From: Symsagittifera roscoffensis
Lineage: Eukaryota > Xenacoelomorpha > Acoela > Convolutidae
Direction of reading: 5' to 3'
Assembly (NCBI RefSeq): GCF_963678635.1
Contig: NC_087065.1
Location: forward strand, 14,052,743 to 14,116,742
DNA length: 64,000 nucleotides
The position numbers and the translations under genes were made by a program. A model generated the notes under the pieces. It worked only from the letters and a program-made list of their open reading frames with translations, searched no databases and had not been told where the DNA came from. Positions 22,827 through 33,400 of this stretch are shown here, piece after piece. Position 1 is the first letter of the stretch; every line of letters starts with the position of its first letter.

Positions 22827-23297
22827 GGGTCTCGGGACTCAAACTTTTATTGACTCGTACAAACTTTTAGCTTCCTGTCATGTCCTGACTTGAATTTAAT
22901 TAATATCCAGATTAATTTTGATAAGGATGAGAAGCTAGGAGTTGGGGGAAAGGGTTGATCCATCTTCGATGGAGATGATGATTTTTATCTACTGAACAAA
23001 AACAATAGTAATATAATAAGTAGTAGCCCTGTTGTTAGGAGTGACCTCGTGGTCTGGGGATACTGAGACCCAGCCATGAGCTCACTATTTCTGCATGTAA
23101 TCTAGTTAATTTGGGTGTTTTGACCGAAGCCGAAGGCAGTAACGTTTTTGTCGACCCGATGTTAGAAAAGACCACCGAAAAGTACTGGCTTGGTAGAGAC
23201 GGTGAAAAGCATGCAAAGCTCTGTTTAGAAGTTGGCCAGTCGTCTTAAGACTTAGTTTTGTTTTCCGTCGATATGTATCTTCCGGGCGAATGTTACA
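22827..23297 (+). repeat. 5' LTR of element 1, right part
   Basis: It matches 45481-45950 of the 3' LTR with about eleven to twelve substitutions. It ends in GGGCGAATGTTACA, which is shared with the LTR end of element 2 at 47500. Confidence 0.93.
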
Positions 23298-23309
23298 TGT
23301 ATGTTTTTA

Positions 23310-23324
23310 TGGCGCTCCTGGGTG
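23310..23324 (+). promoter_or_regulatory. Candidate primer-binding site of element 1
   Basis: TGGCGCTCCTGGGTG begins 12 bases after the LTR end. The identical 15-mer lies 12 bases after the LTR end of element 2 (47513-47527), although sequence on either side differs. The TGG start fits a tRNA CCA end. I could not match the rest to a familiar tRNA, and the 12-base offset is larger than usual. Confidence 0.55.
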
Positions 23325-25727
23325 TTATTCTTTTTTAACATCATGACCGGCAGAACCGTTAACGAGCACTCCGCGCCGAGCGGATGCTCACATTAACGCC
23401 CGTAATAGGCCTAAACCGTCGGGGCGGAAGGGTAGTTCGGAACGCGGAAGCCTTCCGGATTACCGTGAATAGTTTTTTAACTTAGTTAAGACCGAAAATT
23501 CACGAACCAGGAGGGGTGGGGGGATTGGCCATTCCCTCGTTCCCTGAGAGGTTGGTGACCAAAAACACTTAAAGATATCTAAAACCAAACAAAAATAGTA
23601 TAGTACCCAAGAAAAACAAAAAACATGAAAAAATGACCGAAAAAACCAAAAACAGTAAGAAAAAAAGTAAAAAATCAGTAGAAATCATCCCCCCAGACAA
23701 GATGTGATCCGACCCCCCGTTTGTTGTTGATAGATATATTGTTGTTACAGGCATTTATATCAGTCAGGATTGTTACGATCAGTTTTGTAATCCATTTGTG
23801 ACGCTTGTACTGCAGGGTTATTTGAGCATTTAAGCATGTTAATGATAAATTGCGCTCAATCCGGAGGGGTCAGCTGATTTGCGCTCAATTCGGAAGGGTC
23901 CTGGGAGAAGACTGATCCGGCAAGCAGTACAAGGAGCAGCAAGAAGAGGCTCAACGACAACAACAATCGACTGTTGGGTATCGTTAACAAGTTTTGTATC
24001 CCTTTTGCTACAAAAAATTAAGATAGTAATTTGTGGGGGCTCGACAGCTCTGCACTGTAGTGACCCTTCACCGAACTGCGAATTTCCGGGTTAAGCACCT
24101 TAATTCGGATATTAAACAAACCCGGAGGGGTATAGTATTACTAATATTATTAATTATATAGCCTATATTAATAGTCTTATATCGTTTTTCAGTCAAAAAC
24201 AACGAAAACAGACCGGTTTTTAGGGTCAAAATAGCGATATTTTGATCCCCCCACAAGTCGCGATTTTTGAGATATCGATATTTTTTGAAACGGAAAAAAG
24301 CGCTAAGTTAGTGTGTTACATCGTAACTGCACTACCGTAATAGATAGAACCGGTTAAGTTAAATTCGGGAGTGGTTGGAACTATTTTGGTACCGAAAATC
24401 GAGATTTCGTGATTTTTGAGAAAACGAAACACTATAAATTCAGAAAATTTTTTGAAATTTTTGAGTTACAACAGCAAAAATAGTTGTTCGGACAACGTCC
24501 ACTAGTGAATCTACAAGGTTTAAAGCCCGCCACCCGAAAGCCTTCCGGGTTGCAGAGAAATCGAACTTAACGTGTTTGATTTGGTGGATTCATCAATCCG
24601 GAGGGGTCCAGGTAGCATAGTTTTTCGCAAATTTTTTTTTACAAAAGCGTTTCAGATCGGGTCTTTTGCATTGAACTAGAAGAGTATAGGCCTTCTGAGC
24701 TCGGATCAATAATTTTTAGGTCGAAAGGACCAGATTTGCGGAAAAAGTTAGGCGGAACCTATAAGAGAGAAAATTTTTGAGTTTGGAAAAAAGACGTTTT
24801 GGTTAATAACTTTGGAACCACTGAGCATATCGAGTTGATCTTGGTACCAATAGATCAGAAATTAGCTGAGCTTACTGATAGGGTTAGAAATTTTTCGGAA
24901 AAATAAGCGTGAAAATTTTTTGAGATTGTTTTTAGCAAATTCCTCAATTTGGAAGGGTACAGCCTTCACGTTTTACAAAATTGTTTTAGAAAAGCCCTTA
25001 TACCCCTACCAGAAGGTAATAGCGGTTGAATAAAGTAACTTTAGGCCATTCTAGACGAAAAGGGAGGGCTAAAGGCACAGCAAAAGCTTAATCGAGCCGA
25101 AGTTAGGCCAGCGATAAGACCCTTCACCGTTAGTGTGAATTGTCAAATAGGAGGCTTAACCTCAATCCGGAAGGGTCTAGGAAGGTAATACATACCCTTC
25201 CCAGTTAATTGAAAGAGCATAATTGCATCGGAAACGTATCCGTAGGGGTATAGTTTGAAAGAAAGAAATCTCCGAAAAGCTACTTTTACAAAATCGGAGG
25301 GCTCCCAATCCGGAGGGGTCAAAGATTTTTCAAGTTAGGAGGGATCCGAATCCGGAGGGGTTTTATAGTTGCTAATTCGGAGGGTTCCGAATCCGGAGGG
25401 GCCTTGTATTAACCAACTCAGAGGGGTCCAAATCCGGAGGAGTCTAGATTCTATTAGTCCGGAAGGGTCCTATTTGTGCCAATCCGGAGGGGTATTATTT
25501 TATTAAGGACTTAGGTAGACGAAAGAAAGACTAAAAAGTGAGAGGTATTAGGTTATTAGCACACAGGCTAGGTATCAGGGACTGCACTGGTAACTTGCCT
25601 TTCAAGAAGAACCAGACTAATACAAAACAGGTCCGAACTCGGATATTCGCGACACTAAGTCTAAATTAAAAAGAGCGTGATTCATTGGTGTGGATTGAAA
25701 CATAATACGTTTTTGGGAAAAGTGACT

Positions 25728-25812
25728 GCCCTGAGGATTTTAGTAGGTCTAGCTCGGGCAGTCCGAAGGCAGATAGGTAACACAGTACTCGGTGGGTGCA
25801 ATAGACGCCCAC
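25728..25812 (+). other. Two-hairpin RNA module upstream of gag, element 1
   Basis: Hairpin A is GCCC-T-GAG pairing with CTCGGGC (25728-25759, one bulge). Hairpin B is GTGGGTG pairing with CGCCCAC (25792-25812, one G-U pair). It is followed by TTGAGAA. The same A-B order, the A-stem core and the CACTTGAGAA end recur twice in the leader of element 2 with a different B-stem sequence, which supports selection on structure. Confidence 0.55.
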
Positions 25813-26348
25813 TTGAGAAAATTACTGCCTTCAAAGTTTTGTCTGTTTGGTGCAGCACTGAGCAGGGAAAGCTTTTTCTTTAAAAGACAGGTTCGACTAT
25901 TGTACTGCGACCGACTAAGAGTACAAGACACATACGTTTTTTTTTATATACGTTCATATTGTGTCAATATATATTTTTTGTTTTTGATTTTAAATCAACG
26001 TAAACTGTACTTGCTTGGGTAGTGAGTACACTATCTTTTAAATTGACTGATAACATCATATTCTGCTAATTTCCAAATCTTTGGACCGATAATCGGTTAG
26101 TGTGAATAAATTTTATACAAACTGTACTCTGACAACATACAGGGATTCGTGGTCACTATTTAATAGAATCTGGTGAAATTTATTGTGTTGTGTCATTATT
26201 ATTGTTAATAAAACTATAAGGTCTCTAGCAATTGAGTCAAGAGTAGGCATTGGGAAGTGACAAATAGAGAATAAGTCTAGACAAGTCAAGGATACCAAAA
26301 CGAGGTAATAGCTCTAGGAAATTCATACCTGAAAAGCAAAGAAAAACA

Positions 26349-29300
26349 ATGACCGATCCTTTTGTGGATTGGATCAAGCGATCCCGGTCTGATAAAAGGG
26401 GGACGGTTTCAGGCAGAATGGTTGAAACGAGAAGTCAGAAGACCTCAGAAGAGCGAAGAGAATTGTTAGAAGTGGAGGTCAATACAGACCATACTATGAA
26501 TGAAAACCAGGAAGTAAATGAACTGGAAGGGAGAGGCAGAAGGCTGGCGAGTGAATCTACCCCTGTAGAACAAGGCCATGATTTTGCCACTTCCACCGGG
26601 ACATTGGATCGAGAAGAGATGTCGGAACTGTCCGACATCTCAACTGAGGTAGCGGCAACGAGAAGATCTCCGACAGACAACACTATGATGGCAAGTGGAA
26701 CTGAGAAACAAACAACGTCATCATCGTTCTCAGAAAGAATGAAGAACACCTTCGGAAACATCTTTCCATTCAGCATGGGAGGAGGAGCAGGAAACGATGG
26801 TGATTCCCAGGAGGAAGAAGATGAAGAGGAGCAAGGGGACTTTGGATCTCAAGTCAGCCTCAATAGTTCGATCCAGGAGAGTGAGGCACACGTCGGAAGA
26901 GAGACTGGAACCATGGACAAATTTGGTGTAGTGACAACGATAAGCAAAGAGGCAAACACACCAGGCCAGTCAAAAGACTTCGCGATTAGGGCAAGTTCGG
27001 AGCCACAACCTGGTGAAAATAGTACCAGAGGGCTCGGCAACGCGTTAATTGATCCTGAAATAAATAATGAAAAGACGTTGAAGCAGAGAGTCAAGGCCCG
27101 GATCTCGACAAGCACGAAGTTACCTGGGACCGACAGGGTTACACCACCACTAGTGACGCCACTCGTGGAAAACGGGGTAGCACTAGAGGAAGCCTTAAAC
27201 AACATAGTGGACAGTTTAGGAGAACAAAACGAGCAAATGTCAATAAGGATGAGTGAACTAGAAAGAGCAGTTCACATTGAGAGAGAAAGGCTGCGGGAAG
27301 AAATAAACCGCAACAGACAAGAAGTTGACAGGAGCGAAAAACGCTTGAAAGAGAGAACGGATGAACACATGACGAGGAACTTGTCGCGAATGACAAGAGA
27401 GGCGGAACAGAGGGAGTTACGCTTAAAAGCCGACATGGAGAAGTTAAGAATTCAGCAAGAGCAGTCTCTTGGGACTCTTGACACAAAGATAGATGCGATG
27501 ATGGAGAGGCGAACTCAGGCTATCATGGATAGGTTGGACGGGCTACTAAGCAGCAAGAGTGGACCAAAAGAAGGAGAACCGAATTCGGGAGGTCCCAGCA
27601 GGGAACCGAGGGTGAACTTCAATGAACATCAAAAGAGGAAGACGTATGGATCCGCTAGAAGCAGGGGCAGTTCATCAGGCTATGCCACAAGGGGTAATGG
27701 AGCATGGGGCCCGAACAACAGAGCAAGTTCAACGGGGAACAGACAAACCTCTAACGAACGACCAACGCAAGGCACACATGCGACTGGGAGAAGTGATTCC
27801 GGCAGCAGGGGGCATGCAAGCCCGAGGAGGAGTCATGTGGGCCAAGCGGGAAACACTCACGGTGATTCGGATTGCAGGGATGCACCGCACACAGAGCCTT
27901 CGACGAGGTGTGAGGACACTCAAACGGGACACTCAAGGGATGCTACTGCAATGGCCACGGCATTTGAACCCCTGAACAGGTCTCTGGAGACATTCCTGAC
28001 GAGGTTATCTAGAACCAATGAACGCAGTGAGAGGTCCAGAAGAGTCTTTAAGAAGCCAAGATGCTACAAAGACGAATCTGATGGCTGTATTGATACTTGG
28101 ATAAAGGTAATGAAGCTGCATTTCGAGGAAGGGAACTTGTCTGAGAGACAGGAATGCAGCGCGCTCACCAGCAACTTAGAAGGGACAGCCCTGAACTGTG
28201 TAATGGCCAAGAAACAGTATCAACGTGACACTGCAGAGAAAATCTTCGAAATCTTGTTAAACCGGTTCGGATCAGGGGTGCAGGGGCACCAGGCGATGAT
28301 GCGCTTCGAGAAACGGAGTCAACGAGAGGATGAAACCATAGACAAGTTTCTCGATGATTTGGAAATGCTGAGAAGACGCAGCCAACCGGATGAGTCAAAC
28401 CGAAGGATGAACCTGGCCGTAGCCTCAAAATTCATCGATGGTGTGAAAAATGATGAACTTCGTACGATGCTAGCAACGCATTACACACCACTATCAACTA
28501 ATGCGCCAACATCGGAGGAGTTAAGGCTCAAATCAAAGGAGTATCTTTTGTTGAAACCTCCTTCGAGATCTGGGTATTACAAGAACAACTATGAAAATTT
28601 TAACAACGGACCAGCAAACCAAGGGAGCAATTGGTACAAACCGAGGGATGATATGGACAAGAGACGCTCTTGTGCTAATTGCAGTTCAACAGACCATGAT
28701 GTGTCAGCATGCCCAGCTTACAAACAAGGCATGAAAGCAATGGGCTTTAGCCTCGAGGACGAAGATGCGTCAGAATTGGACCATGAGGATTTCATGAGAG
28801 GAGTAATAGCGAAATTCGGTCCGAGGTGTTTCTTTTGCAACTTGGAAGGTCATTTTAAATCAGATTGTCCGCAATTCTGGGATGCAGTGGCAGACATCAA
28901 GCATCCAAGACATGAAGAAGCTTTGTCAGGAGTGAAAGCCAGCAAGGCTCGACTTTTGAGTGAAGCGGAGGCACGCAGAAAGGACAAACCTCAAGAGCTG
29001 GCGGCAAAGAAAATGCAAGCGGTAACAGGGGAGACACATGAGCCGGAACCAGCAACTGCGGCTGAGGACTTCAAGATCGATTATAAGGCAGCCGCAAGGG
29101 ATGCTCTAAATAGAGTACAACAGGAATTGGTGAGGAAAGAGATCGAACAAAAAGTGAAACTTGAACTGGAAAATGAAAAGCTCCAGGAGCAACTGAATAC
29201 CTTCGAAGCAACGGAGTTCGAGGAGACGAAAACACCAAGCAGTTTAGACATGAAACTTAAAGTGATCTCCGGTAAGAGGTTCGGCATGGCGCCGCACGCA

Positions 29301-29363
29301 GGGAAAGAAGATACAGTCGATAATCTCAGTGGCTGGACACCAGGTAATAAGAAATCTGAGTGA
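26349..29363 (+). CDS. gag: Gag polyprotein of element 1
   Basis: A 1004-residue open frame that forms the structural particle protein. Residues 1-280 are acidic and Ser/Thr-rich with no known fold. Residues about 287-397 form a long charged coiled coil. Residues about 430-550 are a basic Gly/Ser/Arg-rich linker. Residues about 565-737 match the retrotransposon Gag (capsid) domain, with a CYKDESDGCIDTWIKVMKL start. Two CX2CX4HX4C zinc knuckles lie at 775 and 827. A charged helix follows at about 910-965. The frame ends just inside the protease region, where element 2 continues in frame, so element 1 carries a net 1-nt shift near 29310. The length is about two to three times that of usual Ty3/gypsy Gag proteins because of the N-terminal extension. 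Confidence 0.9.
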   Translation: MTDPFVDWIKRSRSDKRGTVSGRMVETRSQKTSEERRELLEVEVNTDHTMNENQEVNELEGRGRRLASESTPVEQGHDFATSTGTLDREEMSELSDISTEVAATRRSPTDNTMMASGTEKQTTSSSFSERMKNTFGNIFPFSMGGGAGNDGDSQEEEDEEEQGDFGSQVSLNSSIQESEAHVGRETGTMDKFGVVTTISKEANTPGQSKDFAIRASSEPQPGENSTRGLGNALIDPEINNEKTLKQRVKARISTSTKLPGTDRVTPPLVTPLVENGVALEEALNNIVDSLGEQNEQMSIRMSELERAVHIERERLREEINRNRQEVDRSEKRLKERTDEHMTRNLSRMTREAEQRELRLKADMEKLRIQQEQSLGTLDTKIDAMMERRTQAIMDRLDGLLSSKSGPKEGEPNSGGPSREPRVNFNEHQKRKTYGSARSRGSSSGYATRGNGAWGPNNRASSTGNRQTSNERPTQGTHATGRSDSGSRGHASPRRSHVGQAGNTHGDSDCRDAPHTEPSTRCEDTQTGHSRDATAMATAFEPLNRSLETFLTRLSRTNERSERSRRVFKKPRCYKDESDGCIDTWIKVMKLHFEEGNLSERQECSALTSNLEGTALNCVMAKKQYQRDTAEKIFEILLNRFGSGVQGHQAMMRFEKRSQREDETIDKFLDDLEMLRRRSQPDESNRRMNLAVASKFIDGVKNDELRTMLATHYTPLSTNAPTSEELRLKSKEYLLLKPPSRSGYYKNNYENFNNGPANQGSNWYKPRDDMDKRRSCANCSSTDHDVSACPAYKQGMKAMGFSLEDEDASELDHEDFMRGVIAKFGPRCFFCNLEGHFKSDCPQFWDAVADIKHPRHEEALSGVKASKARLLSEAEARRKDKPQELAAKKMQAVTGETHEPEPATAAEDFKIDYKAAARDALNRVQQELVRKEIEQKVKLELENEKLQEQLNTFEATEFEETKTPSSLDMKLKVISGKRFGMAPHAGKEDTVDNLSGWTPGNKKSE

Positions 29364-30070
29364 ACCATCAGAGTTCACTTTAATGCATTTGGACACATAT
29401 GCAGATTATCTGAGGCAGGTGGAGCCACGCACCGATTCGAGAGCTGTGCGAGCACTACTAACGACGGGTGGCCCTCGCATGAAGAAACTTCATGGACGCT
29501 ACCTGGAGGTCTACGGGCCGTATCAAATAATGCTGAACGTGGATGGAATCAGTGTCTACACCAGGACTTATATAACAACAGATGATGACCAAATGGGGCA
29601 GATCTATTTGGGTGAAGAGGAACTCAAATTCCGCAGGATAGGCCATGACGCCATGATGGAACAAGACGCGGTACACATTGGATATGAAGCAGATGTGACA
29701 GCACATCTGCTCGACACCAATGGAACAAAAATCGGAGTCACAGGGCTTCTGGACACAGGAGCGGTAGTGAGTGTGATGCCGATGAAAACTTGGGAAAGAA
29801 TGGGCTTCACGCGGGAAGATCTGATTCCTACGAATCTCCGACTGGCCGCCGCAAATTGAGGAGCCATCTAAGTAGCCGAAGAACACCGATAACGGTCCTT
29901 CACATGGGAGGACGAGATCTTTGGATGAGCTTCCTGGTGGTAGAGAATCTGGATGACGCCGACCAATTCAATCTTGGGCAGAGATTTTGTCAGGAATTTT
30001 GACGTGATGATTGACTTGAACAACGGTCTAATACGGATTAGAAACCCGGACCGAAAGTATGTTAAGAGAC
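29329..30070 (+). pseudogene. Protease region of element 1 Pol
   Basis: The open part (29329-29859) contains LLDTGAVVSVM (near 29749), the retropepsin active-site loop D-T-G/A. The domain continues as I-L-G-R-D-F-V in another frame near 29970-30000. After AAAN at 29856 two in-frame stops occur where element 2 has Gln and Tyr. The N-terminal 130 residues ahead of the active site are conserved with element 2 (SRAVRALLTTGGPR) and form an unassigned domain. The aspartic protease would cleave Gag-Pol. The gene is broken in this copy. Confidence 0.8.
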
Positions 30071-30115
30071 CAATTAATAGGATAATAACAGACGAAAATA
30101 AGGTACCAGTTTTTT

Positions 30116-30476
30116 TTGGATAGAAAAGTAAAATTACAACCAGGAGAAGCTGTAGTAGCAATTTTTAGAATGAGAAATTTAAATTCGTTACGTGATAGTA
30201 AACAGGTTTGCTTAGTACCGAATCCAAATAGTCAGAGTTCGGTGATTTTAGGCCGGAGCTTCTCGGTAACGCGAAACGGACTGTGTGTCAGTGTGTTGTT
30301 GAACACACTGGACACCACGGTTTCAATCCAGCGTGGAAAGAAGCTTGGCTACGCTTTGCCAATGAGGACCGACTATGAGGAGACACAAAACTTGAAGAAA
30401 TATAGAAGACTGTCCTTATCATGCCAATAAAGATAAAATTTTAAAGAGAATCAATGAATTAAAATCTATTCATAAA
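30116..30476 (+). pseudogene. Protease-to-RT connecting region of Pol, element 1
   Basis: The open piece 30116-30430 corresponds to element 2 residues 53846-54120 (VCLVPNPNS, then ILGRSFS, then LGYALP). No known domain is apparent. A T8 homopolymer just before it and a further shift near 30400 break the frame relative to element 2. The homopolymer could be a sequencing error. Confidence 0.6.
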
Positions 30477-33400
30477 TTGTTTTCAATGAAATCCGAAACG
30501 GACGACGGCTTGTCAAGCTGCTCGAATTTTCCGGAACGCCCCTCGTCATACGAACTAGAATCTGACAAACCGGTTTTGCCAGAGACAGAACATTTAAAAG
30601 GAAAAATAGGTGAGGGAGATTTCGAAAAATTGCGGGACCTCCTAAATCGGAACGCCGAGGTATTTTCAAAACATAAGGCGGACTACGGTTGCTGTAATTT
30701 CGTCGAACACGAAATCGAACTAGAAGAGGGCGCCGTTCCCCATAGGGAAGGCGCAAGGCGAATGACGCCACATAAATCGGAAGCGTGTCGAGCGGAAATA
30801 GAAATGTTGCTTGAATACGACATGATAGAACCCTCGAAATTGCCGTGGGCTTGCGGGGTAGTCATGGCGAAAAAGAAAGGGGGCAGCTTAGATTTTGTTG
30901 CGACTTTCGTTACCTGAACGCGGTAACGATTAAAGATGCGTACCCGATACCGCGAATAGACGAGAGCCTATCTAAACTTGGTGATGCCAAGTTCTTCACC
31001 ACATTGGACTTAGGTTCTGCCTTCTGGCAGGTCCCTCTGCGAAAGAAGGACAGAGAGAAAACCGGATTCGCGTGTGAATTGGGATTGTTTCAGTGGAAGA
31101 GGATGCCCTTCGGCTTGTGCAATGCAACGGCCACTTTTCAAAGACTGATGGCTCAGGCTTTGACGAGAGTGACCAAGAAGTACGGGAATCTCGTGATGTG
31201 TTACGTGGATGACGTGGTCATAGCGACACCGACCCTGGAAGACCACATTGACAGGCTCGATGAGGTCTTTGGATGCATGAAAAGAGCAGGATTAAAGTGC
31301 AAACCATCGAAATGTGAAATCCTTAGGGATTCGATAAAGTACCTAGGAAGAATGGTGGATAGGCATGGTGTGACGCCGGACCCGGAAGCAGTGGAAGCAG
31401 TGTTGACATGGAAGGCTCCCAGAACGGAAACACAGCTCATGAGCTTCCTGGGGTTTGCTAATTACTACCGAGAATTCATTAAAGGATATGCGGACAAGGT
31501 GTATCCGATGCAGAAGCTGATGCGCAACAAAGGGAAGAAGTTCGAATGGAACGACGAGGCACAAGTTGCTTTCGAGAACATAAAGCGGGAACTGTGCGAA
31601 GCGCCAGTGCTGGGCATGCCTACAGAAAAGGGCATGTATGTTCTCGACACAGACGCATCGGTGGTGGCCATCTCAGGAATCTTGCTTCAAGAGCAAGAAT
31701 GGAACGGAAGAACAGTTCTCCGTCCCATTGCATACGGCAGCAAGGTCTTGAGTGACACAGAGATAAAATATGGCGCACCAAAAGCAGAGATGTTTGCAGT
31801 AGTCACCTTCGTGGAAAAGTACCGTGCATACTTGGGGAGCGCTCCCTTCAAGTTACGCGTGGACAACAGAGCGTTATCCTGGTTGAAAACCTACTCGATG
31901 GATCAGAGTTATATTGGTAGATGGATAGTAAGATTGGATGGCTACCATATGATAATCGAACATAGGATGCGTGATAAACACCAGAATGCTGACAGCCTCA
32001 GCAAGAAAACTGAGTTCTATGAAAGATTGGAGCAGAAGCAGGCCAATCAGGCGGAAATAAAGGAGGGATTCTCGTTTCTGGACAAAGAAACTTATGACGC
32101 GCTTCCCTTAACGAGATGGTTGGATAAGTCTGGACATCCAATTCCAGGGCACCCAGAGTTACCTGTAGAGAAAGCAGCCGAAATAAAGATCCTGTCCAAG
32201 GAGGACCCGGTCCCGTTGGATTTGCTGCTGCGCTCGAACCTGGTCCAGCAAGAACTCTCTCGCATGAATATAAACAGCCTCTCATTATTGGATAAAACGG
32301 TGCAAATCACACCACAAGTGATGCGGATGCTGGGTGGATTGTTAGAAAGAGAAGTGACCAGAGATGACCCCGAGTGGACAGCAGCAGTGGCATCGCTAAC
32401 AATCAGAGAGAAAGTGAAGATCATGCCGTCCAGACGACAGCACGAAGATAACGAGAGGGATTGTAGGACAATAGTTCAGCAACTAGTATCCTCAATACCC
32501 CAAGAAATTTTAACCAGTAGTTCATACGGACAGAAAGAACAGGAGAGCAGCAAGCAAAAGAAAACCGTCACCTTTGTGGACTGGGATGAAGAGGGTGAAG
32601 TTGTAGAACAAAATCTGATGCAAGACTATTTGTCCGGGGAGAAGGATAAAGAGAAAAACCAGCGATCACAAGATCAACACCCGGGACAAGTAAATTTGTC
32701 CGGGGAGTCTGAGATAGACGAGAAAATTCCAGGTGAGAAAGAGGACCTAGAGAACAAGGTTTTGTCCGGGGAGTTCAGATGGATGCGAAGAAAGTACAGA
32801 CATGATCTGGAGGAGCGTGCAGTCTCCAGCACAACACCTTCGATGGATGATAATTCAGAAAGCTCAAGAATGAACACCTATTCAGACAGGAATTCGACCT
32901 CGGGATCAGAACTGTCAGAACTGGCGATACACACGCTACTAGTGGAAACTCGGGCGAGAGACCTGGACAGAGAGGTGTACCAGGATCCGGACAGCGATCG
33001 CTACCTTATACCGAGCGAGAGAGTCTTTGACAACGCAGCGGATGACTTGGAGACAATAGCGGTATCGAAACGCTCGATAAGCCTGTTGCCGCAGAAAGCG
33101 GTAGTCAGGACTGATCTTCTGCCGTTTGAACAAGAAACACAACCGTTGGCGAAGATTTGGTGCGTTAAGATGGAAGAAGACACACATCAACCCAACGAGC
33201 TGAATATTCAGATGAGGGTCATGAAGACGTACTTGAAGGCGAGATACAGATTCTCGGACCTTCTAAGGGCGCAGAGAAATGATCGCATGACAAGCAACCT
33301 GAAAAGGTGGATCGAGAATGGTTCTCCGGATAAAGGGGACCTCGAGGAGGATAGTTATCGCATCCTGAGACAATACTTCATGCAGAAGGAAGGGAGGTTA

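Larger units (their letters stand above)
23298..26348 (+). other. Structured 3-kb leader of element 1 with CCGGAGGGG motif array
   Basis: Untranslated region between LTR and gag, with many stops in all frames. Short motifs of the form (A/T)TCCGGAGGGGTC recur, starting at 23861. They are densest at 25290-25495 with roughly ten copies at irregular spacing, and several are variant (CGGAAGGG). Blocks shared with the leader of element 2 include TTTTTAACTTAGTTAA (23472), an ACCAAACAAAAATAGT-like block (23583) and GACTGTTGGGTATCGTT (23970). A two-hairpin module (25728-25812) precedes gag. Likely roles are packaging, dimerisation or transcriptional control. Confidence 0.7.

Noticed and set aside
29310-29363. 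Programmed gag-pro frameshift in element 1
   Set aside because: Element 2 reads from Gag into the protease region in one frame, and the difference is a net 4-nt change rather than a slippery site.
29856-29900. Stop codons where element 2 has Gln and Tyr, suggesting recoding or an alternative genetic code
   Set aside because: Stops fall at different places in the two elements and host genes use normal codons, so decay is the simpler explanation.
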